This document shows, piece after piece, positions 1-9,878 of a DNA stretch of 42,900 nucleotides. Within the stretch, counting starts at the first letter, position 1; each line of letters opens with the position of its first letter. The stretch spans positions 1 to 42,900 of the forward strand of contig NZ_JALXKS010000027.1 in the NCBI RefSeq assembly GCF_025144725.1, read 5' to 3'. A program made the translations under genes and the position numbers. Origin of the DNA: Brevibacterium sp. p3-SID960 (GTDB lineage Bacteria; Actinomycetota; Actinomycetes; Actinomycetales; Brevibacteriaceae). The notes under the pieces are model-generated. The model was not told the origin of the DNA, did not search any database, and worked only from the letters and a program-made list of their open reading frames with translations.

Positions 1-18
1 GATGGTGGTGGCCTCACC

Positions 19-38
19 GGTCAGCGGTTCAGCTGACC
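19..38 (-). terminator. Hairpin downstream of the nucleotidase gene
   Basis: A perfect inverted repeat, GGTCAGC - 6 nt - GCTGACC, lies 15 nt past the stop codon of the minus-strand nucleotidase gene. Stem is 7 bp. There is no T-tract, which is common in high-GC actinobacteria, so termination is inferred from position and structure only. Confidence 0.5.
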
Positions 39-53
39 GATCTCATCTGCTGC

Positions 54-2393
54 TCAGAGCTGCGAGCGGCGGCGAACGGCGTAGACCGAGGCGGCACCTG
101 CACCGATGAGGGCCAGTGCGACACCGAGTGCGGTGGCGAGCTCGGCGCCGGTGCGCGGCAGACGACCCTTGTCGTCCTTGCCCTTGCCGTTGTCGTCCTT
201 GTTGTTGTCGTCCTTGCCCTTGCCGTCGTCATCCTTGCCGTCATCGGACGGGTCGTCGGAGGGCTCATCGCTCGGGTCGTCGGAGGGCTCATCGGACGGG
301 TCGTCGGAGGGGTCATCTGACGGGTCATCTGACGGATCGTCAGATGGGTCATCCGACGGGTCGTCTTCGGGAACCGTCACGGCTGCTTCGACCTCGTGGA
401 CGAGCGGCATCGGGTTGTCGTCCCAGAAGGCGTGCTCCGGGTCAGCGGTCAGGCTCACGGTGAACGGGTACTCGCCGGCCTTGGCGCCCTCAGGTGCCGT
501 GATGGTGAACGGGTAGTCCGAGTCTCCGGCCTGGATCTCGTCGATTCGGGCGCCGGCACCCTCGTCGTCGGCGTTCTCGCCGTAGTCGACCTCGAAGCCC
601 TCCGGCAGGCCGGAGACTGCGTAGGTGACCGGTCCGGTGACCTTCTCCTCAGCCTTGAGGTTGACGGCGAAGTTCGTCGGCTCGTCCTCGCTGCCGGTCA
701 GCGTCGCTTCGACGGTGCCGTTGCTGATGACGTCGAGAGCGGCGTCAGCCTGGCGCTCCTTCTTGTCCGGGGAGACTGGGGAGTTCTCCTCGAAGTACTT
801 CTGCCAGATCTCGAAGTCGGTCATGCCCGACTGCTCGAAGGTTCCGGTGGCGAAGGAGGAGAAGTTGTCCCCGCCGGCTGCCAGGAACGACAGCGTGGCG
901 ACCTTGTACTCCTTCTTCGGGTCGATGTCCTCACCGTTGACCTTGACGGACTTCACCCGGTCACCGGCCTCGGCAGTCGAGTCGTAGACGACATCGAGCT
1001 CATCGGAGATGCCCAGGTGCAGGAACGGACGCGAGGCGCCCTCGGGCTGCCACTGCTCTTCGAACAGCTGGGTGACGGCCTCACCGGACATCGTCACGAC
1101 ACCGTGGTCGTTGGCAAAGGGCAGCACGCCGTTGAGCTCGGCGACGGTGACTTCGCACTGCTCTTCGCTGTTGTAGATGTCATCGCACTTGAGGTCGGTG
1201 CGCAGACCGCCCGGGTTGGTGATGCCGAAGTCGGCCTCCCCGAGCTGGGTGTAGGAGGCGCCCTCCTTGAGGGCGTCGGCGACGAGGTTGCCCAGTGTCG
1301 ACTCAGCGCCGCGGTCTTCCTTGCCGTCCTTCTCTGCCCGGGTGATGTCCTCGGTGATCTTGCCGACGACCTGAGAGCCCTTCTCCTGGGCGACGTCCTC
1401 AGCGTCGGAGATGATCTGCTTGACCTTCGTCACGCGCTCGGAGTCGTAGTCCTCGCCCTTGGTCGGCAGCACCTCATTGGTGTCGACCTTCCAGTTGCCG
1501 TCGGCATCGGCTTCGAGGACGAGCTTCGAGACGGCCTTGGCGTAGTGGTCGGCCTGCACGATCGGGCGGGTGCGCTCGGTGCCGGGGACCGGAGCTTCGA
1601 GCTCCATCTTCTTGTGCGAGTGGCCGAAGAACAGCGCGTCGACCGAGGCGTCGGCGTCGTCGACGAGCTTGGCGAACTCCTTGTTCGAGCCCTTCGCACC
1701 GTCGACGGAATCGGTGACGTCCGGGCCGAGGTGGGCCTGGACGATCGTCAGATCCGGCTTCTCGGCATCAGGCAGCGCTTCGAGGCGCGCGGCCTCGTCG
1801 TTGACAGCCTCAGTCGCGTCGCCGAATTCGAGTCCGGAGATGCCGTCGGGCGAGACGAGGCTGGCGGTGTCCTGGGTGACGACGCCGATGACCGCGATCT
1901 TGACGCCGTCGACTTCGTACTGGTGGCTGGCCGGCAGGGCATCGAAGTGATCCTTCGTGCCCTCCTTGTACACATTCGCGCCGAGGGTCGGGAAGTCGCT
2001 GCGCTGCACGACCCGGTTGCTCAGGTCGTCAAGACCGCGATCGAATTCGTGGTTGCCGACGGCCGAGGCGTCGAGCTCGAGGGCGTTGAGGTAGTCGATC
2101 GTCGGTGCGTCCTCCTGGGCGGAGGAGGTGTAGATCGAGGCACCGATGTTGTCACCGGCCGACAGCAGCGTCGTCGCTTCCTCACCGCCGTCGAAGGCGG
2201 CGCGCTCGCGCTCGATGACCGAGGCGGTGCCGACGCCGTCGGCGTCGAGGCGGCCGTGGAAATCGGTGATCCCCAGGATCTGGATCTTCTTGCCCTCCTC
2301 GACATCAGCCATGGCCGGCAGTGCACCGAGCGGCACAACCAATCCGGCGGCGGCTGTGACGCCGATGAGCAGGCGGGGCAGGGATGAAGCCAT
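54..2393 (-). CDS. Cell-wall-anchored 5'-nucleotidase / 2',3'-cyclic phosphodiesterase family protein (UshA-like)
   Basis: Secreted metallophosphoesterase of 779 aa that would hydrolyse extracellular nucleotides to nucleoside and phosphate. A signal peptide ends near residue 29 (AMA-D). Calcineurin-like metal-binding motifs follow: D44-x-H46, D81 and N114-H115-E116, then GHSH. A 5'-nucleotidase C-terminal domain (roughly 340-550) carries NPGGLR, LPFAN and GGDNF. After an Ig-like segment comes a DPSD repeat spacer (678-717), a Lys/Asp/Gly-rich linker, an LPRTG sortase motif (745-749), a membrane segment and a basic RRRSQ tail. The ATG at 2393 is preceded by a GAAGGA ribosome site. Family and sortase anchoring are clear; the exact substrate is not. 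It appears monocistronic, with a hairpin after it. Confidence 0.9.
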   Translation of the reverse strand: MASSLPRLLIGVTAAAGLVVPLGALPAMADVEEGKKIQILGITDFHGRLDADGVGTASVIERERAAFDGGEEATTLLSAGDNIGASIYTSSAQEDAPTIDYLNALELDASAVGNHEFDRGLDDLSNRVVQRSDFPTLGANVYKEGTKDHFDALPASHQYEVDGVKIAVIGVVTQDTASLVSPDGISGLEFGDATEAVNDEAARLEALPDAEKPDLTIVQAHLGPDVTDSVDGAKGSNKEFAKLVDDADASVDALFFGHSHKKMELEAPVPGTERTRPIVQADHYAKAVSKLVLEADADGNWKVDTNEVLPTKGEDYDSERVTKVKQIISDAEDVAQEKGSQVVGKITEDITRAEKDGKEDRGAESTLGNLVADALKEGASYTQLGEADFGITNPGGLRTDLKCDDIYNSEEQCEVTVAELNGVLPFANDHGVVTMSGEAVTQLFEEQWQPEGASRPFLHLGISDELDVVYDSTAEAGDRVKSVKVNGEDIDPKKEYKVATLSFLAAGGDNFSSFATGTFEQSGMTDFEIWQKYFEENSPVSPDKKERQADAALDVISNGTVEATLTGSEDEPTNFAVNLKAEEKVTGPVTYAVSGLPEGFEVDYGENADDEGAGARIDEIQAGDSDYPFTITAPEGAKAGEYPFTVSLTADPEHAFWDDNPMPLVHEVEAAVTVPEDDPSDDPSDDPSDDPSDDPSDDPSDEPSDDPSDEPSDDPSDDGKDDDGKGKDDNNKDDNGKGKDDKGRLPRTGAELATALGVALALIGAGAASVYAVRRRSQL
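243..362 (-). repeat. DNA repeat encoding ten DPSD/EPSD units
   Basis: Ten consecutive 12-bp units inside the nucleotidase gene encode a D/E-P-S-D tetrapeptide array between the Ig-like region and the cell-wall sorting signal. Two units are EPSD, the rest DPSD. Such acidic Pro/Ser spacers span the wall in sortase substrates; copy number probably varies between strains. Confidence 0.85.
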
Positions 2394-2618
2394 TTTCGTC
2401 CTTCGTCAGGTACCTGATTCGTCTCCGCGCCGGGCCCGCTCAGGGGCAGCGGCGCACCGTTCCAGCCTGCCGTCTGCCGATTGCCTCACGGCGAACTGAA
2501 GCTGAACGCGCTGTGAAAACGCTCAGGCTCTTCACATGGTCCAGGAATCACTCTCTCATAGACCAGGGCCGGCCGGAACCCCGGCACGCAGATGCACCAG
2601 CTGATGAACCCGCGGTGC

Positions 2619-3506
2619 TCAGTCGGCGGCCGACTCGGCATCCCGCCGGGCGCGGGTGCGCTCAGCACGCGCCTGCCACTCCCGAGGCGGTGGATACTCG
2701 ACGTGCTCCATCACCAGGCCGTGAGCAGGGGTGACGAACATCGGGCCGAGGTCAGTGCTTCCTGCCTCGGCGCGGGCGATGAGTTCGGCCGGGCGAGTGG
2801 CCGGCCAGGCGCCGGTGCCGACCTTCATGAGCCCGCCGACGAGTGCGCGGACCATGTGGTGGCAGAAGGCGTCAGCGCGCAGGTCGATGACGATGATGTC
2901 CTCGTCATCGCGGGTGACGGTGCAGTCGAGCAGGGTGCGGATCGTCGTCGATTCCGGGCGCGGCTTGCAGAAGGGCAGGAAGTCGTGCAGGCCGAGGATC
3001 TCCTGTGCCGCGGTGTGCATCGCCGCAGCGTCGAGGGGTTCCTTCGACACGGTGGTGTGCCCGGCGGCCAGCGGGTCGAGGAAGGAGTGCGGGTCGGCGA
3101 TCCGGTAGGTATAGCGGCGCGAGACCGCAGCGAAGCGGGCATCGAAGGCGGCATCGACCTCGGCGGCGGCATGGACGACGATGTCCTCTGCGCCCAGGTG
3201 GCGCAGCGCCCCGCGCAGCCGGGCGGCCAGCGCATCACCGGCGGTGCGGTCGGAGCGGCCGATGAGCCGGGCCGCGATGGCACCGGTGATGTCGAGGTGG
3301 ACGACCTGACGGCGGGCATGCACCCCGGCATCGGTGCGCCCGGCGACGACGGTGCGCACCGGGGTGCCGCAGATCGTCTCCAGTCCCGCCTCGATGAGGC
3401 CCTGCACGGTACGGGCCTCAGGCTGGCGGGCCCAGCCGTGGAAGTCGGTGCCCCGGTAGCCGAGGTCGAGGCGGATCCGCCTGCGCGACCCCTCCGCCTG
3501 ACTCAC
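2619..3506 (-). CDS. truA: tRNA pseudouridine synthase A
   Basis: Makes pseudouridine at positions 38-40 of the tRNA anticodon arm. The 295-aa protein carries the TruA signature GRTDAGVHA at residues 56-64, with D59 as the predicted catalytic aspartate, and the early YxGTDFHGW motif (17-25). Length is normal with a short basic C-terminal extension. The GTG start at 3506 overlaps the stop of the upstream LemA-like gene as GTGA (4 nt), so the two are probably translationally coupled. In many actinobacteria truA follows rplQ in the ribosomal cluster; here it does not, or the cluster is separated. Confidence 0.95.
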   Translation of the reverse strand: MSQAEGSRRRIRLDLGYRGTDFHGWARQPEARTVQGLIEAGLETICGTPVRTVVAGRTDAGVHARRQVVHLDITGAIAARLIGRSDRTAGDALAARLRGALRHLGAEDIVVHAAAEVDAAFDARFAAVSRRYTYRIADPHSFLDPLAAGHTTVSKEPLDAAAMHTAAQEILGLHDFLPFCKPRPESTTIRTLLDCTVTRDDEDIIVIDLRADAFCHHMVRALVGGLMKVGTGAWPATRPAELIARAEAGSTDLGPMFVTPAHGLVMEHVEYPPPREWQARAERTRARRDAESAAD

Positions 3507-4147
3507 CGGCCCTCGCTCAGCCGGCCGGGCCGGTAGTCGGGATCGCCGCTGGACACGATGTCCTGGGAGTCGGTGTCGATGTCGAGGTCGAGCTCGGAGT
3601 ACGGCACCGGGGTGAACTCCGGGAAGCGGCGGGGCATGAGCACCGGCAGCACCCCGCGCCGGCGACCGCGGTAGCGGGCGACATTGGCGTTGTAGTAGCG
3701 GGAGTCAGCGGCGATGCGCGATTCGACAACACACATCTGGATGAACAGCGCACGGGCGACGTATTCGGCATCCGAGGCCGACTCCCCTGGTGCGACCTGC
3801 TGCTCGCCGAGGCGCTGGTGCAGCTGCGCAAGAGCCACGGTGAGCTGCTCTTCAGCCGCGCCCACCGCCTCGGGCCCGGTCGACTGGCGGGCGGCGGCGA
3901 AGGCGTCGGCGACCGCATCGACCCGCGAACGCAGCTGCGGGTTCTCCTCGACGAGCGTCGAGCATGATTCGAGGAAGGAGGGGATGAGGGAGCGGCGCTC
4001 GTGGATGTCGCCACTCAGCTGCCGGTGACCCTCGGCGCACAGATCGCGGGCGAGGCTGAGCTGATTGAACCGGATGACGAGGATGACGATGGCGACGAAG
4101 AGGAGCAGGCAGGCCAGTCCGGCCAGCCACCACAGCAGCGTCGGCAT
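3503..4147 (-). CDS. LemA-family-like membrane protein
   Basis: A 214-aa protein with one N-terminal membrane helix (about residues 3-23) followed by a mostly helical region. Near residue 155 it has the segment ADSRYYNANVARYR, resembling the LemA hallmark where helices meet a conserved YYN; the C-terminal tail is acidic. LemA proteins have no firm biochemical role. The ATG at 4147 was chosen because AGGAAAGGA lies at the right distance and the membrane helix begins immediately; the longer open frame to 4297 lacks these. Overlaps truA by 4 nt. A TAAACT -10-like hexamer lies upstream at 4239-4244 on this strand. Confidence 0.7.
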   Translation of the reverse strand: MPTLLWWLAGLACLLLFVAIVILVIRFNQLSLARDLCAEGHRQLSGDIHERRSLIPSFLESCSTLVEENPQLRSRVDAVADAFAAARQSTGPEAVGAAEEQLTVALAQLHQRLGEQQVAPGESASDAEYVARALFIQMCVVESRIAADSRYYNANVARYRGRRRGVLPVLMPRRFPEFTPVPYSELDLDIDTDSQDIVSSGDPDYRPGRLSEGR

Positions 4148-4260
4148 CGTGTTCCTTTCCTCAAACCTCGAGAAGCGCCGGCGCACCGCACCCGCCTTGC
4201 CGCGTGCATCGCCGGCTGGCAGGTTCGGCGCCGCCAACAGTTTACCGTGTGTTCGCCTGG

Positions 4261-4283
4261 AACTCCGGGCTTCGCCCGGAGTT
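4261..4283. promoter_or_regulatory. Perfect 23-bp inverted repeat between divergent genes
   Basis: AACTCCGGGC - TTC - GCCCGGAGTT: a perfect 10-bp stem with a 3-nt loop. It lies between the LemA-like gene (minus) and the glycosyltransferase gene (plus), which diverge, so it is not a terminator for either neighbour. It sits close to the -35 region expected for the minus-strand promoter (-10 candidate TAAACT at 4239-4244). It could be an operator for both genes or a leader hairpin of the glycosyltransferase mRNA. Confidence 0.5.
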
Positions 4284-4341
4284 GTCCGACACGTCACATC
4301 ATGGCCGAACGAGCGTCACGCACACCCGGTGCACTGGAATC

Positions 4342-5517
4342 ATGCGCGTCGCTATCCTGGCCGAATCATTCCTCCCTCACATGAACGGGGTGACCCATTC
4401 GCTGCTGCGGGTGCTCGATCACCTCGCCGACCGCGGCGACGACGTCCTCGTCATCGCCCCCGGCACCAAACGCGACAGACCCCACGAGGTAGCCGGTGCG
4501 CCGATCGTGCGCGTGCCCTCCTTCGCGCTGCCGAAGTACCGGCGCGTGCGCGTGGCCCCCGGCGGTGTCGCCCGGATCCGCCGGCTGCTCGCTGAGTTCG
4601 AACCCGATGTCGTGCACCTGGCCTCCCCGTTCGTGCTCGGCTGGCGCGGCGTGCTCGCCTGCCAGGACCTCGGTCTGCCGTCGGTGGCCGTCTACCAGAC
4701 CGAGGTGCCGGCCTACGCCGCCCGCTACGGGATGCACGGGCTGGAGCAGATGCTGTGGCATCACGTGCGCAACATCCACCAGCACGCCTCGCTGACCCTT
4801 GTGCCCTCCAGCTACGCTGCCGGCCAGCTGACCTCGCATGGGGTCGGCGCGGTGCGCACCTGGGCGCGCGGTGTCGATGCCAGCCGCTTCGACCCGACCC
4901 GCCGCAGCGAATCCTGGCGGCAGACGATCGCCCCGAACGGTGAGAAGATCATCGGCTTCGTCGGCCGCCTCGCGGTCGAGAAACAGGTCGAGGACCTCGC
5001 GGTGCTCGCCGGCGATCCTTCGCTCAAGCTCGTCATCGTCGGCGAGGGCCCGCAGAAGAAGCGCCTCCAGCAGGTGCTGCCCGGTGCCCACTTCACCGGG
5101 TTCCTCGGCGGCGACGCACTCGCCCAGGCGGTCGCGAGCTTCGATGTCATGGTCGCCCCCGGTGAGCTGGAGACGTTCTGCCAGACGATCCAGGAGGCGA
5201 TGGCCTCAGCGGTTCCGGTCGTCGCACCGGCGCGCGGCGGCCCGCTCGACCTCGTCGACTCCTCGCGCACCGGCTGGCTGTATGAGCCCGGTGACCTGCG
5301 AGCGCTGCGCGGTCACGTCCGCGACCTCGCCGGCGATGACGCCAAGCGCCGCGCCTTCGGTCAGACCGCCCGCGCCACCGTCCTCGGCCGGACCTGGAAG
5401 TCGGTGTGCTCACAGCTCATCGGCCACTACGCTGCGGCCATCGAGAACCCTGCCCCGCAGGTCATCGGCCGCTCCGGAGTGGGTGTGCCCCGCTGGGCGC
5501 AGGACCGCGTCGGCTGA
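4342..5517 (+). CDS. GT4-family glycosyltransferase, MgtA-like alpha-mannosyltransferase
   Basis: A 391-aa GT-B fold enzyme. The N-terminal acceptor domain opens MRVAILAESFLPHMNGV, typical of the actinobacterial MgtA/PimB-type mannosyltransferases that add mannose to membrane-associated glycolipids. The C-terminal nucleotide-sugar domain has GFVGRLAVEKQ, the VIVGEGPQ motif and the retaining GT4 EX7E motif (E-TFCQTIQ-E). Likely donor is GDP-mannose and likely product a lipoglycan precursor; both are inferred from family. Start chosen at ATG 4342, where family homology begins; the frame is open 138 nt further upstream. No strong ribosome site is seen. Convergent with the EcfT gene, 25 nt away. 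Confidence 0.85.
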   Translation: MRVAILAESFLPHMNGVTHSLLRVLDHLADRGDDVLVIAPGTKRDRPHEVAGAPIVRVPSFALPKYRRVRVAPGGVARIRRLLAEFEPDVVHLASPFVLGWRGVLACQDLGLPSVAVYQTEVPAYAARYGMHGLEQMLWHHVRNIHQHASLTLVPSSYAAGQLTSHGVGAVRTWARGVDASRFDPTRRSESWRQTIAPNGEKIIGFVGRLAVEKQVEDLAVLAGDPSLKLVIVGEGPQKKRLQQVLPGAHFTGFLGGDALAQAVASFDVMVAPGELETFCQTIQEAMASAVPVVAPARGGPLDLVDSSRTGWLYEPGDLRALRGHVRDLAGDDAKRRAFGQTARATVLGRTWKSVCSQLIGHYAAAIENPAPQVIGRSGVGVPRWAQDRVG

Positions 5518-5542
5518 GTCTCACCGTCGCCGAGGCGGTGGT

Positions 5543-6157
5543 TCAGTCCCCGAGCCCGCGGGCGTCAAGTGCCCGGCCGGTGTCCTGAGCGAACTTCACC
5601 GCACCGAGCACCACCGGCACTGACCGTGCCTGGATGCTGCGCTCCAGCCCGCGGGCCCGTGCGGCATCTGCCGACTGTCCGACGAGCTGGGCCATGAATG
5701 GTATCGAGCGCACCATCAGCGCAGCGGTGAGCGCAACCCGTTCGGCGTCAACGCCGAGGAATCGCAGCGGGCGCACGAGCACAGCGAAGGCCTCGAGCAG
5801 CTGGCCGATCGAGGAGGTGAGCATAAGCAGGCCGGCGGCCTGGACACACACGATGAGCTTCGACACCATCACCAGTGCTTGGGCGGCATCGCTGAAGATG
5901 AGGTGGAAGGCGATGATGAGGGCGACGAAGATCCAGATCGCCCGCAGCGGGGAGAGCACCTGGCCCAGCCGCAGCCGCGAGGTCAGTCCGCAGGCGAGCA
6001 GGACTGCGAAGACACAGGCGTCGACGACCGGGTTGCGCAGAGCGAGCACGACGATGCTGATCGCTGCGACTGCCCCAAGTTTGAGGAGCACCGGGGTGCG
6101 GTGCAGCCAGCCGCCGGCGGGCACATAGGTGCCGAAGAACCGCGACTGCCGTCTCAT
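5543..6157 (-). CDS. bioN: ECF transporter transmembrane (T) component, biotin-type
   Basis: A 204-aa EcfT/CbiQ-family membrane protein with several hydrophobic helices and the two coupling motifs that contact the ATPases: one near ADAARARGLERS and one near the C-terminus, RALDARG. It works with the ATPase and BioY encoded just upstream to import biotin. Its ATG overlaps the ATPase stop codon by 4 nt. BioN specificity is inferred from the bioY-linked operon. Confidence 0.9.
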   Translation of the reverse strand: MRRQSRFFGTYVPAGGWLHRTPVLLKLGAVAAISIVVLALRNPVVDACVFAVLLACGLTSRLRLGQVLSPLRAIWIFVALIIAFHLIFSDAAQALVMVSKLIVCVQAAGLLMLTSSIGQLLEAFAVLVRPLRFLGVDAERVALTAALMVRSIPFMAQLVGQSADAARARGLERSIQARSVPVVLGAVKFAQDTGRALDARGLGD

Positions 6158-6984
6158 CGCTGCTCCTCACCGGAGGCGGGTCTGCCGCCGGTGGTCCGGC
6201 GAGCGTGAGAGACGGCGGCGGCGATGAGCTGCCGGTAGGCGGCCACGGCCTCGGCTGGGGCGGTGTCGGCGACGATTCGGCCGTCTTGGAGCACCAGGGT
6301 GCGTTCGGCATCACCGGCGAAGTCGAGGTCGTGTGTGGAGACGATGAGCTGGATGCCGCGGCGGGCGGCGAGATCGTCCAGCGTGGCACGCAGCAGCTCC
6401 CGGTTGGCCAGATCGAGCAGCGTCGTCGGCTCATCGAGCACCAGCACCGTCGGGGAGACCGCGAGCACGCTGGCCAGGGCTACGAGCTGCCGCTGGCCGG
6501 AGGACAGTTCGTAGATGGAGCGTTCGGCCAGATCCTCGACCCCGAACTCCGCAAGTGCCTCGACGGCTGCCTTCCGGCGGGCGCCCTTATCGCGGATGCG
6601 GCGTTTGAGGGAGAGTTCGACGTCTTCGACCGGGGTCGGCATGACGAGCTGAGCGGCCGGATCGGAGAAGACGAACCCGATCTGCCGGCGCACGGCAGCC
6701 CCATCGTCGACGGTGTCGAGGTCGCCTAAGCGCACGTGCCCGCGGGTGGGTGCGGTGAGCCCGTTGATGAGCTGGAGGAAGGTCGACTTGCCCGATCCGT
6801 TCGCGCCGATGACGCTGATGCGCTGTTCGCTCAGCGTCAGGGTGAGATCGGTGAGCAGGGTGCGGGTGCGCAAACGGCTGCTGGCAGGATCCATATCCTC
6901 GACGGTGACGGCGACATCGTCGAACACGACTCCGGCCCGGGCCCTGTCCTGGGACCCGGGTACCGGAGTGTGTCCGTCGATCAT
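6154..6984 (-). CDS. bioM: ECF transporter ATP-binding (A) component, biotin-type
   Basis: ABC ATPase of 276 aa energising the biotin ECF importer. Walker A GANGSGKST, signature LSSGQRQ, Walker B VLVLDEPT and the switch histidine in STHDLD are all present. The ATG at 6984 follows the bioY stop by 4 nt; an upstream in-frame extension to 7068 overlaps bioY and is rejected. Overlaps bioN by 4 nt. A single ATPase with one T component fits the dedicated BioMNY systems. Confidence 0.92.
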   Translation of the reverse strand: MIDGHTPVPGSQDRARAGVVFDDVAVTVEDMDPASSRLRTRTLLTDLTLTLSEQRISVIGANGSGKSTFLQLINGLTAPTRGHVRLGDLDTVDDGAAVRRQIGFVFSDPAAQLVMPTPVEDVELSLKRRIRDKGARRKAAVEALAEFGVEDLAERSIYELSSGQRQLVALASVLAVSPTVLVLDEPTTLLDLANRELLRATLDDLAARRGIQLIVSTHDLDFAGDAERTLVLQDGRIVADTAPAEAVAAYRQLIAAAVSHARRTTGGRPASGEEQR

Positions 6985-6988
6985 CTGG

Positions 6989-7612
6989 TCAGCGCCGCAC
7001 GAGGATGTTGGGGAAGGCGCGGTGGATGAGCAGGGCGAGTGAGGCGGCGACGATGTTCTTGACGACATCGCCGGGCCAGTACGGCAGGTCGGCGACGAAC
7101 GCGGCCGAAAGCGGAATGCCGGCGTTGATCGAGATGCCGAGGATGCCCAGCGGGTGGGTGGTGAGGAAGCTGGCGATCAGCCCGCCGATGAATAGGGTGG
7201 CCCACAGTTTGCCGCCGGTCATCCGCTTGACCGCCCAGCCGGCGACGACACCGGCGAGCAGCGCGAAGAGCGGGAAGGCGATGAGGTAGCCGGCGGTCGG
7301 CCCGGCGAGCACACCGAGGCCGCCGGTGAAGCCGGCGAAGATCGGCAGTCCGATGAGCCCGAGCACCAGGTAGAGCAGGGTGGCGAGGAAGCCGCGCAGC
7401 GGGCCGAGTGTCAGTCCGGTGAGCCCGATGACGAGGGTCTGCAGGGTGATCGGGACACCGACGTTGCCGACCGGGATCGGCGGGGCCATCGCGAAGGCGG
7501 CGATGAGGGCGGCGAACACCGCGATGAGTGCGATGTCAGTCGACGTGAAGCGGCGCGCCGGCCGGCGGGTGCCGGCTGCCTCGGACGCACCGGGAGCGGT
7601 AGGAGAGGTCAT
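6989..7612 (-). CDS. bioY: Biotin transporter substrate-binding (S) component BioY
   Basis: A 207-aa membrane protein with about six helices. The family motifs are visible: VPITLQTLVIGLTGLTLGP and the Gly-rich GPTAGYLIAFP. It binds biotin and hands it to the BioMN energising module encoded directly after it. ATG 7612 has a GGAG site 8 nt upstream. First gene of the bioYMN operon, whose upstream region carries a BioQ-type palindrome. No biotin biosynthesis gene is in the window. Confidence 0.95.
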   Translation of the reverse strand: MTSPTAPGASEAAGTRRPARRFTSTDIALIAVFAALIAAFAMAPPIPVGNVGVPITLQTLVIGLTGLTLGPLRGFLATLLYLVLGLIGLPIFAGFTGGLGVLAGPTAGYLIAFPLFALLAGVVAGWAVKRMTGGKLWATLFIGGLIASFLTTHPLGILGISINAGIPLSAAFVADLPYWPGDVVKNIVAASLALLIHRAFPNILVRR

Positions 7613-7661
7613 GGAGACTCCAGTCTGTTCTCAGTCAGGATGCAAACCAGAACACCATAGC

Positions 7662-7674
7662 TGAACACCGTTCA
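7662..7674. promoter_or_regulatory. Palindromic operator of BioQ type upstream of bioYMN
   Basis: TGAACACCGTTCA, a perfect TGAAC-N3-GTTCA palindrome, lies 50 nt upstream of the bioY start. The TetR-family biotin regulator BioQ of corynebacteria and mycobacteria recognises a TGAAC-N3-GTTNN-type site. A -10-like TATGGT on the minus strand (7654-7659) puts the palindrome in the promoter spacer, where binding would repress. No bioQ gene is in this window. Confidence 0.65.
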
Positions 7675-7772
7675 GTTCTGTGCGGCGGGCACAGCCGAAC
7701 GAGCCCTGCGCTGGCGCTCGCGCACACCTGCGGACTGCTGGAGCTGACCGCACCGGCAGTCAGGCCGGGCTG

Positions 7773-9373
<1,601 letters not shown>

Positions 9374-9407
9374 GTGCTCAATCCTAATGTGCTTGGCGGG
9401 TGCGGGG

Positions 9408-9878
9408 TCAGCCCTCGACAGGGGCGACGACGACGGCGGCGTCGAGTTCGTCCTGGACGCGGTGGTGGACGCGGCGCTCGAGGATGAAGGACATGACCGG
9501 CACAACGCCGGCCAGCGCCATGAGCAGCAGCCGGCTGAGCTTCCAGCGCATCGTCTGGTTCAGCCACAGACACGAGATGAGGTAGACGACGTAGCACCAC
9601 CCGTGACTGATGGCGATCGCGGCGGCGAGGTTGAAGTTGCCGATCATGAGCGCCTGGGAGGCGTCGCCGTTCATGATGAGCCCGACGATGATGTACTTGT
9701 AGATCATCTCGACGGTGAGGATGAGCAGCAGAATGCCGGTGATGATCGCCATGACCCGGTAGAAGCGCGAGGCGTTGAGCGCTGAGGTGTAGCGGCTGTA
9801 GAGCCAGACGTTGTCATCGGAGAGGTCGGGCCGGGCGTCGTCGGGGTGCTGGCGCGCATCATGGGGGTCAGTGACCAT
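9408..9878 (-). CDS. DUF3817 integral membrane protein
   Basis: A 156-aa protein with three hydrophobic helices (about 43-66, 78-104 and 113-137). The [11 protein letters not shown] segment is characteristic of DUF3817, a family of unknown function common in actinobacteria, often beside guaA. The tail [13 protein letters not shown] is charged and cytoplasmic. The ATG start overlaps the end of the SURF1 gene by 11 nt. No function is assigned. Confidence 0.85.
   Translation of the reverse strand: MVTDPHDARQHPDDARPDLSDDNVWLYSRYTSALNASRFYRVMAIITGILLLILTVEMIYKYIIVGLIMNGDASQALMIGNFNLAAAIAISHGWCYVVYLISCLWLNQTMRWKLSRLLLMALAGVVPVMSFILERRVHHRVQDELDAAVVVAPVEG

Noticed and set aside
243..362. Possible CRISPR-like short repeats
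   Set aside because: They are in-frame 12-bp codon repeats for a DPSD spacer with no unique spacers between them.
396..2387. 663-aa plus-strand open frame opposite the nucleotidase gene
   Set aside because: It mirrors the GC-rich codons of the minus-strand gene, has repetitive Val/Gly/Asp composition and no motifs.
7734..7760. Terminator after guaA (ACTGCTGG...CCGGCAGT)
   Set aside because: The stem has a mismatch and an 11-nt loop, no stronger than expected by chance at this GC content.
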